Source: an uncultured Lachnospiraceae bacterium (GTDB lineage Bacteria; Bacillota; Clostridia; Lachnospirales; Lachnospiraceae). Taken from it: DNA of 6,006 nucleotides. Shown here piece by piece: positions 1 through 6,006 of the stretch. The translations under genes and the position numbers were made by a program. Positions within the stretch are counted from its first letter, which is position 1. Every line of letters starts with the position of its first letter. The notes beneath the pieces are model-generated. The model was not told the origin of the DNA and did no database searches. It saw only the letters and a program-made list of their open reading frames with translations. The DNA is taken from contig CAKRLN010000140.1 of the NCBI GenBank assembly GCA_934359535.1, positions 1 to 6,006 of the forward strand. The letters run 5' to 3'.

Positions 1-75
1 GCGGAACTGGCAGACGCGCAGGACTTAAAATCCTGTTGTGGTGACACAGTACCGGTTCGATTCCGGTCGCCGGCA
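1..75 (+). tRNA. tRNA-Leu (anticodon UAA), 5' end missing
   Basis: This class II tRNA lacks only about its first 9 bases. The D stem is GCG (1-3) with CGC (15-17). The anticodon stem is 19-23 with 31-35, and its 7-base loop carries TAA at 26-28, which reads UUA leucine codons. The long variable arm expected of tRNA-Leu is a 4-bp stem (37-40 with 45-48) around GTGA. The T stem is 51-55 with 63-67 around TTCGATT. The 3' acceptor strand is 68-74 and the discriminator base is A75, as expected for leucine. The 3' CCA is not encoded, since TAAAA follows directly, so it would be added by tRNA nucleotidyltransferase. The missing acceptor strand lies just left of the window. Confidence 0.97.
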
Positions 76-76
76 T

Positions 77-122
77 AAAAAAGGTTCCAGACATTGATGT
101 AGATCAGTGCCTGGGACTTTTT
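77..122 (+). terminator. Rho-independent terminator after tRNA-Leu, potentially bidirectional
   Basis: A 15-position stem pairs 84-98 with 103-117 around a GTAG loop. It has two G-T wobbles and one A/C mismatch (91/110). TTTTT follows at 118-122. On the other strand the same hairpin is followed by a T run (the complement of the A run at 77-82), so it could also stop leftward transcription that passes the first hairpin of the minus-strand operon. Confidence 0.85.
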
Positions 123-142
123 GATTATAGAAATAACGATAA

Positions 143-171
143 AGAAGGTGGCTTGGTCAAAGCCACCTTCT
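143..171 (-). terminator. Terminator hairpin of the minus-strand metallopeptidase unit
   Basis: A perfect 12-bp inverted repeat (143-154 with 160-171, 5-base loop) starts 5 bases past the stop codon of the minus-strand gene at 177. Read on the minus strand, the hairpin is followed by a T-rich but interrupted tract (CTTTATCGTTATTTC), so the U tract is weaker than in a textbook terminator. The hairpin itself is strong, and a second hairpin lies just beyond it at 84-117. Confidence 0.8.
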
Positions 172-176
172 ATGAT

Positions 177-2252
177 TTACTGGAGGACATATTCCCAAGG
201 GAGAGTATCCGGCCAGCCGGTTGTATCGAAGCCGTCGCGGATAGCTTCAGAGTAATAGTTCATTTTGTACCAGACAGGAGATTCCTTCGTCAGCTGATAG
301 TCGTCAGAGAAACCATCAAGATAGTCACTCATGGCATTGCCAAAGATCTCCGCGCGGTCTTCGGTTGCGTAGGTGGTGCCATAGGAATCAATGAAGTATT
401 CGGTGTTCCTGCGGTATGTCCGGTTATCTTCGTAATCATCGTAGGAATCCAGATAGGTGAAACCATCCGGGTTATAGCTGTTCCAGTTCTCTTCCGAGTA
501 GACAGAGGAAGGATTACAGCTGTGGTAGAACTCAAGCCGCCGGTCAATCATATGGGAAAGCTCATGATTGACCGTATAATTCCAATCCCAGTTATAATTG
601 GTATCAAGTACCATAACAGTATGGTTATTGATATTATTGACAAATCCACTTGGGTCGCTTATGGTTCCTTCCTGAGAGCCACCAAGTGTTCCTGTCAGAT
701 AGATGCGTACACCCTCTAATTCTCCATAACAGAGCTGTTCAAAGAAGTTCGAAGGATAATCGGAAAGGATCTCCGTTAACATCGAGAGCGAATCCATAAT
801 CTGGCTTTTCTTATTCAGCTGTTTTACATCAAATACGTCAATTTTTTCCGGTACCTCAGGTCCAATAAAAATTTCAATTCCAAACTGCTGTTCCAGACTT
901 TCGGCATATTCGTGTGCTTCGGAGAGAGTTCCCCAATCATAGCTTCCATCTTCCGGGATCGCGCTGACCTCATCACCGTAATCCTCAGGAAGATTGCTGT
1001 CTTCACTGGAAGGCTCTAGTGTATCGGCGGTGGCTTCTTCAAAGCTTTCCTCGTCGGAATACATGGTAAGTGAAGGAGCAGTGGTGTTACAGCCTTTGTT
1101 TAAATCCCATACGAGAAAGGATGGATTGCAGCCTGTATCATAGAGGATCATAAAATAACAGTTACAGCTTTGCAGGTAAGCTCCCTGTGCAGAAAGATAC
1201 AGGGAATCCTGAGAGCCGGATACACCGAGATCATAGATAAAGGAGGACTGGCATGTTCCAGTGGCATCATATATAGAAAAGGAAGCCTGGTTTGTTCCAT
1301 TGCTTCCGGTGTCTGAGCTTTGCCAGACAAGCATCTGTCCATTGGGAAGAAGCTGTATATTCTGGAAATCAGACAGGGAAAAATATGCAGTTGAATTATC
1401 AGGAGTGGTATAAGTCCATCCGGATTTCTGGTAGTTTGTCTCGGCAAGAAAGGTATCTTCGCCTGCTCCGGCAGTATAATAGGAAAGTCCGTTATATTCT
1501 TTGACGGTGGTAAGATCATCCGCTGAAAGCAGAGCAGTTACGTATTTCAAGGAGGTTTTGGAGATCCCGGAAAGGACAAGGTATTTTCCGTCAGAGGACA
1601 TTCCCCATAGTGTTGTCATGTTTTCAAAATAGGAGAGAGCCGGCCAGTCGGCAGTTAAGGTATCTCCGGAAATATCAAGCCTGAGAAATGTATCATTTGT
1701 ATCAACTGCATACAGGAACTTCGAGTCAGAAGCAGTGTAAAAACGTGTTGTTTCATCAATCGGAAGATCTGTTGTATCATAAGTGTGCACAAGCTTTAAG
1801 GAGGTATCAAAGACTGACATCGTGGATCTGCCGGAATCAAAAAGTAAGAGATGATCCCCGGCAGTCTGGTATCCTGTGCAGGAAACATCGTCCGGATCTA
1901 GGCTTGCGGAAATCCGGTTTTCCCATGGATCATATATGGTAAAGTAGTAATTGATGTCAGAGGAATCGGCGGCAGAATAGCCTTCCCCGACCACCAGAAG
2001 GTTGTCACCAAAATTTGTTACATTATTATATGGCTTCCCGGTAAAGGAAAATGGTGTCAGTTCATAGAGATTGGAATAGCCATCAATTGGCGTTGCATTA
2101 TCCCAGAAAAACGGGGAGCTGTGTGCATCCTCATAGCGTTCCGTTTCATTCATGAACAGGCGGCGGACTGTACGGCCGGAGCAGCCGGTCAGGGTAAGCG
2201 AAAGCAGAAGGATGACAGTTCCAATTCTAAAAAACCGTTTTGATGTATTCAT
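177..2252 (-). CDS. Secreted lipoprotein with C-terminal HExxH zinc-metallopeptidase domain
   Basis: The 691-residue protein starts at ATG 2252-2250, with GGAGGT (2261-2266) 8 bases upstream. The N-terminus is a lipoprotein signal: basic residues, a hydrophobic run at about 10-22, and the lipobox LTGC with Cys24 as the anchored residue. It is therefore probably tethered on the outer face of the membrane. Residues about 45-395 are rich in Ser, Thr, Tyr and short strand-like repeats; this resembles a WD40-like beta-propeller, which is an inference. An acidic linker (about 399-438) follows. The C-terminal domain (about 440-691) carries HELSH at 563-567, giving zinc ligands H563 and H567 and catalytic E564. 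A downstream EDRAEIFG segment contains E635, the likely third ligand. The order HExxH then E in an EFxAEAF-like helix resembles the lethal-factor-like (ATLF) and 'putative zinc-binding metallopeptidase' proteins of Firmicutes. The substrate is unknown. The gene lies 27 bp behind the LacI-type gene and probably shares its mRNA. Confidence 0.88.
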   Translation of the reverse strand: MNTSKRFFRIGTVILLLSLTLTGCSGRTVRRLFMNETERYEDAHSSPFFWDNATPIDGYSNLYELTPFSFTGKPYNNVTNFGDNLLVVGEGYSAADSSDINYYFTIYDPWENRISASLDPDDVSCTGYQTAGDHLLLFDSGRSTMSVFDTSLKLVHTYDTTDLPIDETTRFYTASDSKFLYAVDTNDTFLRLDISGDTLTADWPALSYFENMTTLWGMSSDGKYLVLSGISKTSLKYVTALLSADDLTTVKEYNGLSYYTAGAGEDTFLAETNYQKSGWTYTTPDNSTAYFSLSDFQNIQLLPNGQMLVWQSSDTGSNGTNQASFSIYDATGTCQSSFIYDLGVSGSQDSLYLSAQGAYLQSCNCYFMILYDTGCNPSFLVWDLNKGCNTTAPSLTMYSDEESFEEATADTLEPSSEDSNLPEDYGDEVSAIPEDGSYDWGTLSEAHEYAESLEQQFGIEIFIGPEVPEKIDVFDVKQLNKKSQIMDSLSMLTEILSDYPSNFFEQLCYGELEGVRIYLTGTLGGSQEGTISDPSGFVNNINNHTVMVLDTNYNWDWNYTVNHELSHMIDRRLEFYHSCNPSSVYSEENWNSYNPDGFTYLDSYDDYEDNRTYRRNTEYFIDSYGTTYATEDRAEIFGNAMSDYLDGFSDDYQLTKESPVWYKMNYYSEAIRDGFDTTGWPDTLPWEYVLQ

Positions 2253-2279
2253 ATTAAAAAACCTCCATCGGATGCAGGG

Positions 2280-3317
2280 TTACCTAACGTCATCTAGGGC
2301 TTGAAGGGCAGCTGCCCGTGGTTCTGTGGAAACCCGGGTGGCAGACTCTCTTTCAATCAGCTGCGGACGAAGCAGCATTTTGCTGATGGAAATATGGTGG
2401 ATCAGAGAGTTTAATACAACATATGCGCCTTTTCCAAGTTCATTCCGGTCCTGGCGGATCGTGGTAAGCGGTGGAGTCATGGCAGGAGCAAGTGGAATAT
2501 CATCAAATCCCACAACACTGATATCTTCCGGAACACGGAATCCGCGCTGGGTACATTCAGAGATGACACCGGATGCGATCAGGTCATTACCACAGACAAT
2601 TGCGGTTGCACCGGCGGCAAGAAAGCCAGGAACATGGTACTGTGCACTGTCAGCGACATAATAACCGTACGCCATGAGATCCTGCTGGATCTCAAGACCG
2701 AGGGTGGCCATGCTTGTCTCGAAGGCTTCCTGTCTTTGCTCAGATACCATGGAGTGCAGGGAACCGTTTAAAAATGCAATATTTTTATGACCGAGTGTAT
2801 ACAGATGATTTACTGCCATGGTGATACCTTCATAGCTGTCGGTTCCGATATAGCAGACATTCGGGTTATTTGCAATGAAGTTATCGAGCAGAACCGTTGG
2901 CATGGTGGTATGCTGTAACTGCTTCATCCATTCATCGTGCAGGGCAAAGCCACACAGGAAAGCGCCACAGTAGCCATTTTTTAACAGATAGGTGTCATAT
3001 TTTTCTTCCATCTGAAAAGCGGGAGTGACAGGAACCACAGTGACGTCCCATTTATGCCGGAACGCATTCTGCTTGAAGCCAAGCACAATATCATATCCGA
3101 ATTCATCGATTTTTTCATAATTCATATTTTCGATAAAAAGGCACAGCTTTCGGTTTTCTTCCTTGCGGGATCGTTTTGTGCTGTAGCCCATTTCAACAGC
3201 GGTATCCAAAACAACCTGACGCAGCTCTTCGCTGATGTCGCTTGCTCCGTTCAAGCCTTTTGAGACGGTGCTTACGGAAATTCCGAGCCGGGTTGCAATA
3301 TCTTTGATCGTAGCCAT
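2280..3317 (-). CDS. LacI-family transcriptional repressor (MalR-like)
   Basis: This 345-residue protein is of normal length for the family. Residues 3-24 form the LacI helix-turn-helix (IKDIATRLGISVSTVSKGLNG). Residues about 57-335 form the periplasmic-binding-protein-like effector domain, with family landmarks such as GTDSYEGITMAVNHL (158-172), LGHKNIAFLNG (175-185), CGNDLIASGV (242-251), PEDISVVGFDDIPLA (263-277) and PPLTTIRQD (282-290). The stretch after the HTH (GYSTKRSRKEENRKLC, 44-59) lacks the usual PNxxARxL hinge helix and is about four residues short. The start ATG (3317-3315) is preceded by a GGAAGGAA-type Shine-Dalgarno sequence (3323-3330). The gene is divergent from malQ, so it is the likely local repressor of the maltodextrin genes, released by a sugar effector. 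It may also repress itself and the downstream metallopeptidase gene. The effector is inferred from context only. Confidence 0.95.
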   Translation of the reverse strand: MATIKDIATRLGISVSTVSKGLNGASDISEELRQVVLDTAVEMGYSTKRSRKEENRKLCLFIENMNYEKIDEFGYDIVLGFKQNAFRHKWDVTVVPVTPAFQMEEKYDTYLLKNGYCGAFLCGFALHDEWMKQLQHTTMPTVLLDNFIANNPNVCYIGTDSYEGITMAVNHLYTLGHKNIAFLNGSLHSMVSEQRQEAFETSMATLGLEIQQDLMAYGYYVADSAQYHVPGFLAAGATAIVCGNDLIASGVISECTQRGFRVPEDISVVGFDDIPLAPAMTPPLTTIRQDRNELGKGAYVVLNSLIHHISISKMLLRPQLIERESATRVSTEPRAAALQALDDVR

Positions 3318-3349
3318 AAAAATTCCTTCCTTTGCATAGAAATAAAGTA

Positions 3350-3365
3350 GCAGGATGTATTCTGC
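3350..3365. promoter_or_regulatory. Imperfect 16-bp palindrome at the repressor transcription start
   Basis: The arms GCAG and CTGC enclose GATGTATT, and 6 of 8 positions are symmetric. It covers the expected +1 region of the minus-strand promoter, so it could be an autoregulatory operator or a short leader hairpin. It lacks the central CG common in LacI-family operators. This is a weak call. Confidence 0.25.
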
Positions 3366-3373
3366 ATTCTTTT

Positions 3374-3402
3374 ATTATAATAGAGAAAAAAAAGGTTCGC
3401 AA
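3374..3402 (-). promoter_or_regulatory. Promoter of the repressor-metallopeptidase unit
   Basis: On the minus strand, a perfect TATAAT (-10, at 3379-3374) lies 17 bp from TTGCGA (-35, at 3402-3397), which matches TTGACA at four of six positions. Transcription would start near 3367 and leave a leader of about 50 bases before the ATG at 3317. It is sigma-A type. Confidence 0.7.
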
Positions 3403-3417
3403 TCGTAAGCCCTGTTT

Positions 3418-3425
3418 TTTCGAAA
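3418..3425. promoter_or_regulatory. Candidate LacI-type operator, TTTCGAAA (upstream copy)
   Basis: This is a perfect 8-bp palindrome with a central CG, typical in style of LacI-family operators. The same TTTCGAAAC string recurs at 3576. The site lies just upstream of the repressor gene's -35 and about 130 bp upstream of the inferred malQ start. It is short, and sequence symmetry plus repetition are the only evidence. Confidence 0.35.
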
Positions 3426-3515
3426 CTTTTTTGCAATATCATTGTGAAATTTGACAAAAATGATAAGAAAAAACAGTTCAAAACGGCAAAAACAATTTGA
3501 TTTAACCAAAAAACG

Positions 3516-3544
3516 TTGACAAATTAACGGGAAAATCCTAAAAT
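3516..3544 (+). promoter_or_regulatory. Promoter of malQ and the downstream binding-protein gene
   Basis: A perfect TTGACA (3516-3521) and TAAAAT (3539-3544) are separated by exactly 17 bp, a strong sigma-A-type promoter. Transcription would start near 3551, giving a leader of about 50 bases. The -35 overlaps an AACGTT palindrome (3512-3517) in a partly cre-like context, so repressor or CcpA binding there would block polymerase. The regulatory part of that reading is inference. Confidence 0.8.
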
Positions 3545-3575
3545 TATCTCAGATACGAAAAACAACGAAAATTCA

Positions 3576-3583
3576 TTTCGAAA
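3576..3583. promoter_or_regulatory. Candidate LacI-type operator, TTTCGAAA (malQ leader)
   Basis: This is a perfect palindrome with a central CG, centred about 29 bases after the inferred malQ transcription start, a classical roadblock or occlusion position. A CGAAA at 3566-3570 also pairs with TTTCG at 3576-3580 as an inverted repeat with a 5-base spacer. It shares TTTCGAAAC with the site at 3418. Confidence 0.4.
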
Positions 3584-3589
3584 CAAAGT

Positions 3590-3595
3590 AGGGGA
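3590..3595 (+). promoter_or_regulatory. Ribosome binding site that fixes the TTG start of malQ
   Basis: AGGGGA lies 6 bases before the TTG codon at 3602. No in-frame ATG lies between it and the conserved N-terminal motif of the enzyme, so the TTG is the only sensible start. Confidence 0.75.
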
Positions 3596-3601
3596 TACAT
3601 T

Positions 3602-5098
3602 TTGGAGACAAAAGAATTAATCAGAGGATCCGGGATCCTGCTTGCGATATCCAGTCTGCCATCATCCTATGGTATTGGTACATTAGGAAATGCGGCGTTC
3701 CGGTTTGTAGATCTTTTGGTTGATCTGAAGCAGAAATACTGGCAGGTGCTTCCAATCGGTCCTACAAGCTTTGGAGACAGTCCGTATCAGGCGATGTCGG
3801 CATTCGCCGGCAATCCTTATCTGATTGATCTTGATGACTTGATCGACGAGGGATTGCTCAGTCAGCCGGAGGTCAGAAGCCTCGGATGGGGCAATGACAG
3901 AACCGGGATTGACTATGCGGTGCTTTTTGAGAACCGGTATAAGATTTTGCGGCAGGCATTTGCAAGGTTTGACCGGGAGAAGGAAGCATACATACAGTTT
4001 CAGAAAGAACAGGGAGGCTGGCTTCCAGAATATGCACTGTTTATGGCATTAAAGCATGAGCATCATGATGAAAGCTGGGAGAACTGGGAAGAGGAGCTGA
4101 AGCACAGAGAGCCGGCAGCATTGGAGAGCAGCAGAGAGCGGCTTGCAGAAGACATTGAGTTCTGGAAATTCTGTCAGTTTAAATTTTACAGACAGTGGAA
4201 GTGCCTGAAGGATTATGCAAACACAAAGGGTGTGCAGATTATCGGGGATGTTTCCTTTTATGTAGGAATGGACAGCGCAGATGTCTGGAGCAGACAGGAG
4301 CTTTTCCTCCTTGAGCCGGATGGAACACCATCGTGTGTTGCAGCAGCAGTGCCGGACAAGTTCTCTTCACACGGACAGGTATGGGGCAACCCGGTATACA
4401 ACTGGAAGAGAATGGAAGAGGATGGATTTGCATGGTGGAGAGAACGGATCGAGAACAGAAGTAAGCTGTTTGATATTATCCGGATTGACCATTTCCTTGG
4501 AATGGTAAAGGATTACACCGTTTCCTATGGAGCCTGGAGTGCTGCAAGCGGCAAATGGTTAAAGGGACCAGGAAGAAAGCTTGCCAATGCGATGAATGAG
4601 GTCAAAGGAGACTGCAGTCTGATAGCAGATGATTACGGCGGGAAGACACAGATTCCGGGAGCAAAAAAGCTGCTTGACAAGGCAGGATGGCCGGGAATGA
4701 AGGTTTTGATGTTTGCATTTGACGGAGATACCGCCAATGAACACCTTCCGCATAACTACACAGATCATCACACAATTGTCTATGCAGGTACACATGACAA
4801 TGAAACGATTGTCGGATATTTCCGGGACAAGACCGATTATGAGCTGGCATATCTATATGAATATCTGAACATTTCGAATAAGGAAGACATTCCGGATGCA
4901 TTGATCCGGGCAGCCTATGCGAGCACTGCTGATATTGCAGTCATTCAGATGCAGGATGTGTTAAAGCTTGGAAATGAAGCCAGAATGAATGCTCCTTCCA
5001 CAGTTGGTTATAACTGGAGATGGAGACTTGGCGCAGAACAGCTCAGCGAAGAGCGCAGAGCATGGATCAGAAACCTTGCAGCGGTATATCGCAGATAA
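3602..5098 (+). CDS. malQ: 4-alpha-glucanotransferase (amylomaltase, GH77), divergent active site
   Basis: This cytoplasmic enzyme transfers alpha-1,4-glucan segments between maltodextrins, releasing glucose. The 498 residues match the usual family length of about 500. Landmarks are GILLAISSLPSSYGIGTLG near the N-terminus, GDSPYQ (58-63), GQVWGNP (258-264), RIDHF with nucleophile D296, GTHDN with D399, and a C-terminal NWRWRL. At the acid/base position the usual IAEDLG is IADDYG, so D343 replaces Glu. The 47-residue spacing from D296 equals that between D293 and E340 in Thermus aquaticus amylomaltase, so the alignment is in register. L299 stands where RIDHFRG has Arg, and K253 stands at the Tyr of the 250s loop. 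It starts at TTG behind AGGGGA and is the first gene of a unit continuing into a sugar-binding protein gene 73 bp downstream. Family assignment is firm; full catalytic activity is less certain. Confidence 0.95.
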   Translation: METKELIRGSGILLAISSLPSSYGIGTLGNAAFRFVDLLVDLKQKYWQVLPIGPTSFGDSPYQAMSAFAGNPYLIDLDDLIDEGLLSQPEVRSLGWGNDRTGIDYAVLFENRYKILRQAFARFDREKEAYIQFQKEQGGWLPEYALFMALKHEHHDESWENWEEELKHREPAALESSRERLAEDIEFWKFCQFKFYRQWKCLKDYANTKGVQIIGDVSFYVGMDSADVWSRQELFLLEPDGTPSCVAAAVPDKFSSHGQVWGNPVYNWKRMEEDGFAWWRERIENRSKLFDIIRIDHFLGMVKDYTVSYGAWSAASGKWLKGPGRKLANAMNEVKGDCSLIADDYGGKTQIPGAKKLLDKAGWPGMKVLMFAFDGDTANEHLPHNYTDHHTIVYAGTHDNETIVGYFRDKTDYELAYLYEYLNISNKEDIPDALIRAAYASTADIAVIQMQDVLKLGNEARMNAPSTVGYNWRWRLGAEQLSEERRAWIRNLAAVYRR

Positions 5099-5107
5099 CA
5101 ATGATAT

Positions 5108-5127
5108 AGAATGCTGGAACGCATTTT
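5108..5127 (+). other. Small hairpin in the malQ-malE intergenic gap
   Basis: A 7-bp stem (5108-5114 with 5121-5127, one G-T pair, 6-base loop) lies 9 bases after the malQ stop and is followed by the AT-rich TATATAGATATTTTT. It is too weak for a confident terminator. It could be a partial terminator or an mRNA-stabilising or processing element that sets different levels of malQ and the binding protein. Confidence 0.35.
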
Positions 5128-5171
5128 ATATAGATATTTTTGGGAAATCTTTATAAAGGAGAGGAAAGACA

Positions 5172-6006
5172 ATGAAAAAGAAAGCAGTATCAGTTTTACT
5201 CGTAGCAGCAATGGCTGCAACAATGATGGCTGGATGTGGCAGCAAAGCAGGAAGCGGTGCAGGAACAGAAAGCGGATCTGCATCAAAAGGTGGAGATGAC
5301 AAGTGGAGCGGTACAATTACCGTATGGAGCCCACAGGAAGATCAGGATACAGGCTGGTTATCCAAAGAATGTGAAGCTTTTAACGAAGCTCATCCAGAAT
5401 GGGATATCACTTTCAAATATGGCGTATGCGCAGAAAGCGATGCAAAATCAACTGTAACACAGGATGTAAAGAAATCAGCAGATGTTTACATGTTAGCAAA
5501 CGATAATATCCCGGATCTGGTTTCTGCAAACGCACTTGCAGAGCTTGGTGGAAGTTATCTTGAAGATGTACAGGCAAACAATTCAGAATCCATTGCATCA
5601 TCTGTTACTTACGATGATCAGCTTGTAGCATTCCCATTCACATCAAATACATGGTTTATGTACTATGATAAGAGTGTATATTCTGAGGATGATATCAAGA
5701 GCTTTGATACCATGTTAGAGAAAGGAAAGGTATCCTTCCCATTATCAAACTCATGGTATATTCAGGCATTCTACGTTGGAAACGGATGTACATTATTTGG
5801 TGATGGAACAAAGGCTGAGAAAGGTGTCGACTTCGGTGGAGACAAAGCCGCAGCAGTTACCAACTACTTAGTAGATTTAGCAGCAAATCCAAACTTTATC
5901 AACGATGTTGACGGAGCTGGTCTTGCAGGATTACGTGATGGATCTGTTAACGCAGTATTCTCTGGAACATGGGATGCTGAGGCTGTAAAAGAAGCACTTG
6001 GTGACA
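5172..6006 (+). CDS. malE: Maltodextrin-type ABC transporter substrate-binding lipoprotein, 3' end outside window
   Basis: An open frame of 278 codons runs off the right edge. It starts at ATG 5172 behind a purine-rich AAAGGAGAGG (5155-5164). The N-terminus is a lipoprotein signal (MKKK, hydrophobic stretch, lipobox MAGC) with Cys22 as the anchored residue. A Gly/Ser-rich spacer (23-43) follows, as expected for a membrane-tethered solute-binding protein. The mature part has the family 1 extracellular sugar-binding layout: a first strand GTITVWSP (47-54), AFNEAHPEWDITFKYG (69-84), an ADVYML strand (103-108) followed by PDLVSANALAELGG, the hinge-like LVAFPFTSNTWFMYYDKSVY (151-170), and SGTWDAEAVKEAL near the end. 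With malQ just upstream, maltose or maltodextrin is the likely ligand, as for MalE/MdxE, though ligand choice cannot be read from the sequence. Permease genes presumably follow. About a third of the protein is missing. Confidence 0.88.
   Translation, partial: MKKKAVSVLLVAAMAATMMAGCGSKAGSGAGTESGSASKGGDDKWSGTITVWSPQEDQDTGWLSKECEAFNEAHPEWDITFKYGVCAESDAKSTVTQDVKKSADVYMLANDNIPDLVSANALAELGGSYLEDVQANNSESIASSVTYDDQLVAFPFTSNTWFMYYDKSVYSEDDIKSFDTMLEKGKVSFPLSNSWYIQAFYVGNGCTLFGDGTKAEKGVDFGGDKAAAVTNYLVDLAANPNFINDVDGAGLAGLRDGSVNAVFSGTWDAEAVKEALGD

Noticed and set aside
153..719. 188-codon plus-strand open frame opposite the metallopeptidase domain
   Set aside because: It begins inside the terminator hairpin, has no ribosome binding site, and lies wholly antisense to the HELSH-containing domain, so it is a shadow frame.
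3429..3449. Quasi-palindrome TTTTGCAATATCATTGTGAAA as an operator
   Set aside because: It has mismatched positions and an odd centre, it is not repeated elsewhere in the region, and AT-rich DNA yields such symmetry easily.
3451..3456. A second TTGACA as an extra malQ promoter
   Set aside because: No acceptable -10 hexamer occurs 16-18 bp downstream, while the TTGACA at 3516 has a proper partner.
3625..3639. Perfect inverted repeat AGGATCC-G-GGATCCT near the malQ start
   Set aside because: It encodes the conserved RGSGIL segment of the enzyme, and with a 1-base centre it would not form a good hairpin. Most likely coincidence of codon choice.
5008..5316. Minus-strand frame of 102 codons across the malQ end and binding-protein start
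   Set aside because: It overlaps two well-supported plus-strand genes, has no family resemblance, and has an unlikely Leu/His/Ser-rich composition.

Overview
The window looks like chromosomal DNA from a Gram-positive gut anaerobe of the Clostridia, most likely a Lachnospiraceae relative (Roseburia, Eubacterium or Butyrivibrio type). This is inferred from the purine-rich Shine-Dalgarno sequences, moderate GC, lipobox-type secreted proteins, and a LacI regulator divergent from maltodextrin genes. No mobile element, CRISPR array or obvious foreign gene is visible.

Layout from left to right. The 3' part of a tRNA-Leu(UAA) gene (1-75) is followed by a Rho-independent terminator (about 77-122). 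A second, perfect 12-bp hairpin (143-171) ends the convergent minus-strand transcription unit. That unit reads from about 3367 down to 177. It encodes a LacI-family repressor (3317-2280) and, 27 bp further on, a 691-residue lipoprotein (2252-177) with an HELSH zinc-metallopeptidase motif near its C-terminus. A 284-bp AT-rich divergent promoter region (3318-3601) follows, with recognisable sigma-A-type promoters in both directions and candidate operators. On the plus strand lie malQ (4-alpha-glucanotransferase, GH77, TTG start, 3602-5098) and then the start of a lipid-anchored sugar ABC transporter binding protein of MalE type (from 5172, cut off by the window end).

How the genes fit together. 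The binding protein would capture maltodextrins at the cell surface for import by permeases presumably encoded beyond the window, and MalQ would disproportionate the imported oligosaccharides. The divergent LacI-type protein is the natural candidate repressor of both units. The surface metallopeptidase is co-directional with the repressor and probably in the same operon; its link to sugar use is unexplained.

Most notable observation: the GH77 enzyme has Asp (D343) where the family has its catalytic acid/base Glu, in exact register with the intact nucleophile D296, plus further changes around the active site. The repressor also lacks a canonical hinge helix. Nothing here clearly amounts to a wholly new system. 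The MalQ variant and the repressor-metallopeptidase operon are the points worth following up.
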